DNA of 11,388 nucleotides from Gemmatimonadota bacterium (GTDB taxonomy: Bacteria; Gemmatimonadota; Gemmatimonadetes; Longimicrobiales; UBA6960): positions 1-11,388 of the forward strand of contig JADFLD010000022.1 of NCBI GenBank assembly GCA_022564535.1, written 5' to 3'. Positions 6,187-11,388 of this stretch are shown here, piece after piece. The notes below the pieces were generated by a model. It was not told where the DNA came from and made no database searches. It saw only the letters and a list, made by a program, of their open reading frames with translations. Numbering within the stretch: the stretch's first letter is position 1; each line of letters opens with the position of its first letter. Both the position numbers and the translations under genes were made by a program.

Positions 6187-7067
6187 CAAGGGCTTCCGTC
6201 GGCACGGCAAAACCTATTGCGTCCCTGGTCCTTGGCCGTGTAGAGGGCCCGGTCGGCCGCGGCAATCAAGCTGTCCGGGGAATCCATATGGTCCCGTAAC
6301 TCCACCACACCCGCGCTCGTCGTAGCCCTACCCCACCCGAAGTCGGTCTCAGCGAGGCGTTTCAGGTCGTACTGGGCAAACCCCTCCGCATCGTCGATAC
6401 CACAGTCGATGAGCACCGAAACGAACTCCTCTCCTCCACGACGAGACGAAAGGTCCATTCGGCGCGTTCGCTCGATGAGAATCGCGCTGAACGCCTTCAA
6501 GACGCGGTCCCCTTCGGCGTGCCCATGCTCGTCATTGATCTGCTTGAAATGGTCGAGGTCGAAGAATACGACCGAGAGCTTTCTGCCCCGGCGCGCCGCG
6601 GCCCATGCTTTGTCCAGGAACAACTCCAGGTGTCGGCGATTCGGCAGATCCGTAAGAAAGTCGCTGAGCGCCCAACGCTCCGCCCGCTCACGTTCCTGGT
6701 GGAGAAGGCCGGCGAGCCACCCCGCACCGAGACAGACCGAGACCAGGGTCACCACCACCGCGAATATGGAACCCCACTGCGGCGTCGAAATGTCGAGCAA
6801 GACGACGGCGACCTGCGTGAACACGAGTACCACCATGCCCGCCACCAGGGCGAGCGACGCGCCGCTCCGTCCGCGGTGGTACGTGAGGAGGAAAGCGGGC
6901 AGAAGAACAGGGAGCCAGATGAGCAGAGCTCCATCACGCTCGAGCCATGCGGGATGCAACGTGGTCGCCACCACCGGGATCGCCAACGCGGCCAGCGAGA
7001 GCACCAGCGCCGGAACAGGCACCGTTGCCGAACGGTCCCCGAGGTATCGAAGGGTGGGTTCCTGCAC
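6186..7067 (-). CDS. Membrane-bound GGDEF diguanylate cyclase
   Basis: Makes the second messenger cyclic di-GMP from two GTP. Four predicted membrane helices lie at about residues 20-38, 47-63, 69-91 and 99-122, followed by a short linker and a GGDEF domain: DFLTDLPNRR (136-145), FFDLDHFKQINDEHGHAEGD (168-187), active-site GGEEF (211-215) and the C-terminal YTAKDQGRNR (276-285). RRMD at 202-205 sits five residues before GGEEF and is an intact inhibitory I-site, so feedback by product is expected. No other sensory domain is seen, so the membrane part is probably the sensor. The frame is open upstream to 7706, but that portion is antisense to cysK and not protein-like. I take GTG at 7067 as the start (293 residues). 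RBS support is weak and a TTG near 7112 is an alternative. It heads the operon with the cyclophilin gene and is divergent from cysK. Confidence 0.88.
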   Translation of the reverse strand: MQEPTLRYLGDRSATVPVPALVLSLAALAIPVVATTLHPAWLERDGALLIWLPVLLPAFLLTYHRGRSGASLALVAGMVVLVFTQVAVVLLDISTPQWGSIFAVVVTLVSVCLGAGWLAGLLHQERERAERWALSDFLTDLPNRRHLELFLDKAWAAARRGRKLSVVFFDLDHFKQINDEHGHAEGDRVLKAFSAILIERTRRMDLSSRRGGEEFVSVLIDCGIDDAEGFAQYDLKRLAETDFGWGRATTSAGVVELRDHMDSPDSLIAAADRALYTAKDQGRNRFCRADGSP

Positions 7068-7262
7068 GGTTGGTCTCGAGTGAAGGGAAGGCCTCAGGCT
7101 CTCCGGCAACTCCGCAGTCGGAGGGAGGATACGCGGACGGACTGAGACGCGGGAGGGGGGTGGTGCGATCGTGGTTGAAAACCCGCGAGCGCCTGGACCC
7201 TTTCCTTTCCGAAGGGGACCGAGAACAATTCCGATTCTATTCGCACGTGGGAGGCCATCGTC
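7068..7262. promoter_or_regulatory. Divergent promoter region between the GGDEF gene and cysK
   Basis: A 195-base non-coding gap between two divergent genes must hold promoters for both. On the plus strand TTGAAA near 7173 and an AT-rich patch (ATTCCGATTCTATT, 7229-7242 region) are the only promoter-like elements, and they do not make a well-spaced pair. GGGAGG ahead of the cysK GTG is a strong RBS. No hairpin or riboswitch-like fold was recognised. Confidence 0.35.
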
Positions 7263-8174
7263 GTGATCGACAGATTCATTGGCCGGACGCCCGTAGTCCG
7301 ACTCGAGCGGGTCCTCGGACCCGACGCGGCCGAGGTATGGGTCAAGCTGGAGGGGATGAACCCTGGGGGCTCCATCAAGGATCGCCCTGCTCTCGCGATG
7401 ATCGTGGATGCCGAAGAGAACGGGACCCTCTCCCCCGGCCAGACCATCGTCGAGCCGACATCCGGCAATACCGGAGTCGGATTGGCACAAGTGGCGGCCA
7501 TCAGAGGGTACCCGCTGAAGCTCTGCCTCCCGTCGTCGATGAGCGTCGAACGGATGCGAACCCTCACGGCGTACGGCGCCGAACTGATTCTGACCGACCC
7601 GGAGTTGCGGATGCTGGCGGCGATCGAAGAGGCCGAGCGCATTCGGGACGAGACCGGTGCGTTCATGCCCAACCAGTTTTCCAACCCCGCCAACCCGCGC
7701 ATCCACTACGAGACCACGGGCCCCGAGCTCTGGGAAGCGATGAAAGGCAGAATCGACGCCTTCGTCTACGGAAGCGGCACCGGAGGCACGATCTCCGGCG
7801 TCGGACGCTTCCTGAAGGAGCAGTCCGAGACGATCGACATCACCGTGGTGGAGCCGGGCAGAAGCGCGGTCCTGTCAGGGGAAGAGCGGGGCCAGCACAA
7901 GTTCCAGGGAATGGGACCGGGCTTCATCCCGGACAACCTCGACCGCTCGGTCATCGACCGCATCCGAAAGGCTTGGGAGGAGGACGCGTTCCCGATGGCC
8001 CGTCGACTCGCCCGTGAGGAGGGTCTCTTCGTCGGCATGAGCAGTGGCGCGATTATCTGGGCGGCGATCGAGGTGGCAAAAGAGCTGGGTCCGGGTCATC
8101 GGGTCGCGTGCATCTCGCCCGATTCTGCCAGTCGGTATCTCAGCACCGAGCTCTTTGACGAGGACTCGACGTAG
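7263..8174 (+). CDS. cysK: Cysteine synthase (O-acetylserine sulfhydrylase)
   Basis: A pyridoxal-phosphate enzyme that makes L-cysteine from O-acetylserine and sulfide in the cytosol. The PLP lysine is in NPGGSIKDRPAL (about K39). The substrate loop EPTSGNTGVGLA (64-75), the PNQFSNPANPRIHYETTGPE region (136-155) and the phosphate-binding GSGTGGTISGVG (170-181) follow in the expected order, and the later QHKFQGMGPGFIPDNLD segment is typical of CysK rather than CysM or cystathionine beta-synthase. The length of 303 residues is normal. The start is GTG at 7263 with GGAGG 8 bases upstream. It is the only complete plus-strand gene of the window. It converges on the small cupin gene with a 27-base gap and no clear terminator between them. 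The CysK/CBS family contains other O-acetylserine or O-phosphoserine enzymes, so the exact substrate is likely but not proven. Confidence 0.93.
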   Translation: MIDRFIGRTPVVRLERVLGPDAAEVWVKLEGMNPGGSIKDRPALAMIVDAEENGTLSPGQTIVEPTSGNTGVGLAQVAAIRGYPLKLCLPSSMSVERMRTLTAYGAELILTDPELRMLAAIEEAERIRDETGAFMPNQFSNPANPRIHYETTGPELWEAMKGRIDAFVYGSGTGGTISGVGRFLKEQSETIDITVVEPGRSAVLSGEERGQHKFQGMGPGFIPDNLDRSVIDRIRKAWEEDAFPMARRLAREEGLFVGMSSGAIIWAAIEVAKELGPGHRVACISPDSASRYLSTELFDEDST

Positions 8175-8201
8175 TCGTTACCCGACCTGGGCGCGCGACA
8201 C

Positions 8202-8567
8202 TCAGGAAGTCTCGAGCCAAGTCGTCCTGGATCCCAGATTGATCGCCAGGTGCTCGCCACCGCCGTCCGGCGCGGCCCCATGCCAGTGCTCTTCTTCCGG
8301 CTCGATCACGACGACATCTCCCGGCTCGAGCGTCAGTTCGTCGCCGGAACGATCGACGACGACACAGCGGCCACTCAGGCCGAACAGTACCTGGATGTCG
8401 TCGTGCACATGCCAGTGCGTCCGGGCTCCGTCGTCAAAGGTGACGCGATAGAGTCGCACCGCTTCCCCGTCGTCCGGTCCGAGGAGGCGCTGCATACGTG
8501 CCGGCAAGACGAAGTTGTTCGGATCCGCGTCATTGTGAGGTCGGGCAACTTGCTCAATGCGCTTCAC
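8202..8567 (-). CDS. Small single-domain cupin protein
   Basis: A 121-residue cupin with both conserved motifs: motif 1 THWHVHDDIQVLFGLSG (50-66, metal-ligand candidates H51, H53 and H55, with Gln59 where the usual Glu would be) and motif 2 PGDVVVIEPEEEHWHGA (82-98, H94/H96). It has no signal peptide, so it should be cytosolic. Cupins of this size include dioxygenases, isomerases and ligand sensors, and I cannot assign a substrate. The start is GTG at 8567 with GAGGA 5 bases upstream. The gene begins only 18 bases after the stop of the creatininase-cupin gene, so the two are almost certainly co-transcribed. Confidence 0.85.
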   Translation of the reverse strand: MKRIEQVARPHNDADPNNFVLPARMQRLLGPDDGEAVRLYRVTFDDGARTHWHVHDDIQVLFGLSGRCVVVDRSGDELTLEPGDVVVIEPEEEHWHGAAPDGGGEHLAINLGSRTTWLETS

Positions 8568-8585
8568 GTCGGTCCTCGCTGGTCG

Positions 8586-9923
8586 TCAATTCCCCTTCAA
8601 CTCGACGAGTTGGTCGGGGTCGATCCGGTAGACGATGTAGGTGATCGCTTCGGTGATCTCGCTGAAGCCGTGGGCGACGCCTGCCGGGATGAACACGATA
8701 TCGCCGGGGCCGACGACCTGACTCGTACCGCCCTCGATCGTGCCCATCGCGCTCGGGCCAGTGAGCCTGAGCACCGTCCCACCCTCTGGGTCGAGCTCGC
8801 GCAGGTCCGTCATCTCAGCAGACGTGACGAGCACACCGTGCCCGGCGACCACGCGGTAGATTTCTGCCTGATTGTGGTGCTGGATGGCGGAGAGCGTCGT
8901 CGTGGGCGGACGCTTGACCACACCCACACCCAGATTCATTCCCCCCACATCGATCATGCGAATCTGCTGATCGCTGACCCGGCCCTCGGGCGCACGTGCG
9001 ATCGTCTCTTCCAGCTCGGCGGACGATATGTGGACGGCCGGCATCGCCTGCGTGGGCGCGGGGCTGGGCGTCCGTGCCATGGAGACTCGAATCGCACGAG
9101 CCGTGATCTCCGCTCGGTACTGCACCAGCCGTCGACCATTCTCGATCGTCTGCTCGAGGGGGTTCAGATCCACGCCGTTGATACTGAACAGACCGGCCTC
9201 GATGCGCTGTTCGGCCCGGATCCGGTTCGGATCGGTCGTCGCGACGATCGAGGAGTAGTGGTAGTCGTCGTGGAAGTCGTTGCGTGTAGCCCGGCACTCG
9301 TCGGGCTGCTGGAAGATCCCGAGCTCCTCCTTCAGGAAGTCGCAACTGTAGATGTCCTCACGATAATACTCGGGGATGTAGTGGACGCGGGAAGAACGGT
9401 CGGTCCACCTCGCGTTCAATCCCGTGGCCACGGTCTCCATACCACGTCCGTTCCCTCCGCTATCACCGATGAGCACGATGTCCGTGAAGCCGTGCGCCTC
9501 GAGCGACGCGACGATGTCGGTAAGCAGGGCCTCGAACGTCTCTTGCCGCACGCTGATCGTGGCGTGGTAGCGCATGTGTCCCGAGGGCGGATCGATATCA
9601 CCCTCCGGGACGAACTTCACGATCGGCGCGACCAGCGCGTTGCCCAGCTCCCGCGCAATCGCTTCCGTCGTCGCGCTCAGCACGAAATTGTGCTTGCCCG
9701 AGGCTACATAGGGGCCATTCTGCTCGATACCTCCGGTCCCGACGATCGCCGTCGTCTTGCCCTCCGCGAGCGCGTCGCGGACCTCCATCCACGTCATCTC
9801 TTCGATGAAAACCGTATTCGAACCCGACATCGGCCGGGGGGCGTCGAGGTCCTGAGCCATGGCAGGCGCGGCGACGAGTGTCGCCCATGCCAGTCCTAGG
9901 GTGAGCGTGCGAGTGTTCCGCAT
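8586..9923 (-). CDS. Secreted creatininase-family protein fused to a C-terminal cupin
   Basis: A 445-residue protein with a Sec signal peptide (1-23, cleavage AMA-QD), a creatininase-like domain (about 36-285) and a cupin domain (about 325-435). Creatininase landmarks are TWMEVRDALAEGKTTAIVGT (44-63), GGIEQNGPYVASGKHN (64-79), SGHMRYHATISVRQETF (114-130) and IVLIGDSGGNG (149-159). In metal-active creatininases the equivalents read EQHG...GTD and NGHGGN, so several ligand residues are replaced here (N69, K77/H78, D153-S154). E67 and several histidines remain. The cupin carries QHHNQAEIYRVVAGHG (348-363) and VGPGDIVFIPAGVAHGF (404-420). ATG at 9923 is preferred: AGGAGG lies 8 bases upstream and it gives the signal peptide. 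The in-frame stretch back to 10160 is not protein-like. The substrate is unknown, and amidohydrolysis of a cyclic amide is the family's usual chemistry. Confidence 0.85.
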   Translation of the reverse strand: MRNTRTLTLGLAWATLVAAPAMAQDLDAPRPMSGSNTVFIEEMTWMEVRDALAEGKTTAIVGTGGIEQNGPYVASGKHNFVLSATTEAIARELGNALVAPIVKFVPEGDIDPPSGHMRYHATISVRQETFEALLTDIVASLEAHGFTDIVLIGDSGGNGRGMETVATGLNARWTDRSSRVHYIPEYYREDIYSCDFLKEELGIFQQPDECRATRNDFHDDYHYSSIVATTDPNRIRAEQRIEAGLFSINGVDLNPLEQTIENGRRLVQYRAEITARAIRVSMARTPSPAPTQAMPAVHISSAELEETIARAPEGRVSDQQIRMIDVGGMNLGVGVVKRPPTTTLSAIQHHNQAEIYRVVAGHGVLVTSAEMTDLRELDPEGGTVLRLTGPSAMGTIEGGTSQVVGPGDIVFIPAGVAHGFSEITEAITYIVYRIDPDQLVELKGN

Positions 9924-10185
9924 GACGGGGCCCTCCTGTTTCGCGTGGCAGGCGCCCACCATGCTGAAGGTTTCATCCGCGGGCAAGTGGGCCGCCGCGG
10001 GCCGCCCGGACTCAGTCGGAAGACAGGAAGTCGAGAACGGCCTCACCCCTCGGCGAAAGTCGGTATCCGACCTTGAAGGCGGTCGGACGCCTCCACTCCT
10101 GGGCTGTCGGTTGATCCGACCCTCGGCCACACCTCTCAGAGTCTCCTGCCTGAGCAGCATCGGTTCGGCGGCTGGTGTCTCGGCC
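9924..10185. other. Intergenic stretch with a possible wHTH-like remnant
   Basis: No complete gene is seen in these 262 bases. On the minus strand 10012-10101 encodes QEWRRPTAFKVGYRLSPRGE followed by AVLDFLSSD and a stop. This looks like the last helix and wing of a winged-helix regulator (the YxLSPRGEAVLDFL pattern). It has no start codon: the frame runs back only to the stop codon of the aldo/keto reductase at 10186-10188. It may be a leftover gene end or chance. The promoter of the creatininase-cupin unit must also lie here or further upstream, but I see no clear hexamers. Confidence 0.35.
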
Positions 10186-11124
10186 CTACATCAGCGGGTC
10201 GATGAACCTCTCCATCTCCCGCATCATGTTCGCGTCGGGTAGGCGACCCATCGCGGCTCCGACGTTGTCGACCGCGTGGTGGGGCTTCGTCGTGCCCGGA
10301 ATCGGGATCACCGTGCCCGGCTGGGCCATCACGTACTTGAGGAAGACCTGCGCCCAGGTCTCGGCGTCGATGTCCGCCGCCCAGTCCGGGAGAGGACGGT
10401 CACCCACGGCCTGGAACATGCGACCCCGTCCGAACGGGAGATTCACGAGAACCGCCATTCCACGGTCCTGCGCCAAGGGAAGGAGCCGCTCCGCGGCGCC
10501 CCGGTTACCGAGCGCGAAGTTGACCTGCACGAAGTCGAGGTCGTGCCGCCGCATGACCGACTCGAATGCCTCGTACTGGCGGGCGCTGGACGTCGTGACG
10601 CCGATGTGGCGGAAGCGGCCCTGCTCCTTCCACGCCCGCATCGTCTCGAGCTGGACGTCCGTGCCCCGAAGGTTATGTACCTGCATGAGGTCGAAGCTGT
10701 CGCCGCCAAGGCGCTCGAAGGACTCTTCCATGCGCTGAATGCCGCTCTCGCGATCCTCCCGGTCGACCTTCGTGGCGAGGAAGACATCGTCGCGGATTCC
10801 GAGATCTCTCATGATCCCGCCCATGACGTCCTCGGAGTCCCCGTAGTTAGGGGACGTGTCAATGAGGCGGCCGCCAAGCCTGTGGAAGGTCTCCAGCGTC
10901 TCTCGGTACACGGATATCTCGGCATCCCGAGACCGAAAGTTCCGACCGCCGATCCCGATCGCAGGCACGCTTTGGCCGCTCGACGGAATCGTCTTCATCT
11001 GCATTCCCTGGGTCGGGGGCCGGCTCGGGGGTTGAACCGACTCAGGTCGAGAACCGCCACCGACAGCCGCCGCTAGGCCCGCACCCGCGCCCAGCTTGAG
11101 CAGAGCCCTACGTGAGAGCGTCAT
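10186..11124 (-). CDS. Tat-exported aldo/keto reductase
   Basis: A 312-residue NAD(P)H-dependent oxidoreductase of the AKR superfamily ((beta/alpha)8 barrel) that reduces aldehydes or ketones. The catalytic tetrad is complete: D89 and Y94 in LIDTSPNYGDSE, K119 in FLATKVDRED, H150 in LMQVHNLRG. The C-terminal cofactor-binding part shows VIPIPGTTKPHHAVDNVGAA. Residues 1-25 form a twin-arginine signal, LSRRALLKLGAGAGLAAAV, so the folded enzyme with cofactor is predicted to be exported, which is uncommon for AKRs but seen in bacteria with many Tat substrates. The start is certain: AGGAG lies 8 bases upstream and the ATG overlaps the stop of the transporter-like gene as ATGA. No cofactor specificity can be assigned by eye. 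Confidence 0.93.
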   Translation of the reverse strand: MTLSRRALLKLGAGAGLAAAVGGGSRPESVQPPSRPPTQGMQMKTIPSSGQSVPAIGIGGRNFRSRDAEISVYRETLETFHRLGGRLIDTSPNYGDSEDVMGGIMRDLGIRDDVFLATKVDREDRESGIQRMEESFERLGGDSFDLMQVHNLRGTDVQLETMRAWKEQGRFRHIGVTTSSARQYEAFESVMRRHDLDFVQVNFALGNRGAAERLLPLAQDRGMAVLVNLPFGRGRMFQAVGDRPLPDWAADIDAETWAQVFLKYVMAQPGTVIPIPGTTKPHHAVDNVGAAMGRLPDANMMREMERFIDPLM

Positions 11125-11388
11125 GTCCCCATCTCCTTTGCAAGTGTCTCACTACGATTGCCGATCCGCACCGCGACGACCATCCACAAGATGGCCATCG
11201 GAGCCGCGAGCAGCGCGATCGAACCGAGCGTCAGCCCGACCGCGGCGAGGCCGGCGTAGGCCCAACCACTCACGAGGTCGCCCCCGCGGTACACAACCGC
11301 ATCGATGAACGCCTTCGACTTGTATTTCTCCTCACGCGAAACTACGGTGAAGAGCACCTCACGCGCAGGCTTCGCCAGGCCGTAGCGG
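11121..11388 (-). CDS. C-terminal end of a nucleotide-transporter-like membrane protein (partial)
   Basis: Only the last 88 residues are in the window; the 5' end lies beyond base 11388. The segment RYGLAKPAREVLFTVVSREE, then KYKSKAFIDAVVYRGGDLVS, then GWAYAGLAAVG matches what I know of the C-terminal part of Npt/TlcC-type ATP:ADP antiporter-like or MFS-like proteins found in free-living bacteria. Two hydrophobic helices (about WAYAGLAAVGLTLGSIALL and PMAILWMVVAVRI) precede a short charged tail ending KEMGT. The frame is open to the window edge. A GTG at 11357 inside it is not the true start. Its TGA overlaps the aldo/keto reductase ATG by four bases (ATGA), so the two are co-translated. The real substrate of such proteins outside intracellular parasites is unknown. 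Confidence 0.7.
   Translation of the reverse strand, partial: RYGLAKPAREVLFTVVSREEKYKSKAFIDAVVYRGGDLVSGWAYAGLAAVGLTLGSIALLAAPMAILWMVVAVRIGNRSETLAKEMGT

Noticed and set aside
7068..7706. N-terminal extension of the GGDEF protein by about 213 residues
   Set aside because: The extension is antisense to the well-supported cysK gene and its 5' region, and shows no helices or domain. The membrane part begins only after 7067.
8175..8201. A bidirectional terminator between the convergent cysK and cupin genes
   Set aside because: The 27-base gap has no stem with a T-run on either side. Termination, if it occurs here, must be Rho-dependent or within the coding sequence.
8250..9899. A 549-codon plus-strand open frame opposite the creatininase-cupin gene
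   Set aside because: High GC keeps antisense frames open. The minus-strand protein has a signal peptide, an RBS and two recognisable domains, and the plus frame has none of these.
1..11388. CRISPR array, tRNA, rRNA, insertion sequence or phage-defence genes
   Set aside because: No regularly spaced repeats, no tRNA-like cloverleaf or conserved rRNA segments, no transposase or integrase motif and no nuclease, helicase or toxin-antitoxin signature were found on either strand.

Overview
The window is GC-rich, densely packed bacterial chromosome with short intergenic gaps, Shine-Dalgarno starts, ATGA/TGATG gene overlaps and many exported proteins (Sec, Tat and lipoprotein signals). The gene mix is a secreted M14 carboxypeptidase, a secreted creatininase-cupin fusion, a Tat-exported aldo/keto reductase, a DinB lipoprotein, an ArsR/SRPBCC pair and a nucleotide-transporter-like protein. 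It resembles environmental Gemmatimonadota or a similar lineage, but that placement is an inference from style and no marker gene is present.

Layout. Bases 1 to about 560 are different DNA: AT-richer, read on the plus strand, and holding a decayed 3' part of a siroheme nitrite/sulfite reductase followed by the start of a secreted-protein gene. A junction near base 560 cuts both that gene and the M14 carboxypeptidase gene that arrives from the right. From there to about 5.0 kb, six minus-strand genes run closely spaced: arsR, SRPBCC, DinB lipoprotein, mmuM (homocysteine S-methyltransferase), a DksA/TraR-type zinc finger and the truncated M14 peptidase. Upstream of arsR lie a perfect 13-bp dyad (probable autoregulatory operator) and the terminator of a monocistronic cold-shock gene. 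A cyclophilin lipoprotein gene is coupled by a TGATG overlap to a membrane GGDEF diguanylate cyclase gene, which is divergent from plus-strand cysK. cysK converges on a small cupin gene, which follows the creatininase-cupin fusion. At the right edge a Tat aldo/keto reductase gene overlaps by ATGA the end of a nucleotide-transporter-like gene that leaves the window.

How the genes may work together. mmuM and cysK both belong to sulfur amino acid metabolism but lie in separate transcription units. The ArsR/SRPBCC pair with its dyad is a self-contained regulatory module that may also drive the genes behind it. The creatininase-cupin protein and the adjacent cytosolic-looking cupin probably form a two-gene catabolic or detoxifying unit of unknown substrate. 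I found no CRISPR array, integrase, transposase, tRNA, rRNA or recognisable defence system. The least ordinary items are the junction with the reductase pseudogene, the creatininase-cupin fusion with replaced metal-ligand motifs, and the arsR dyad that covers its own core promoter.
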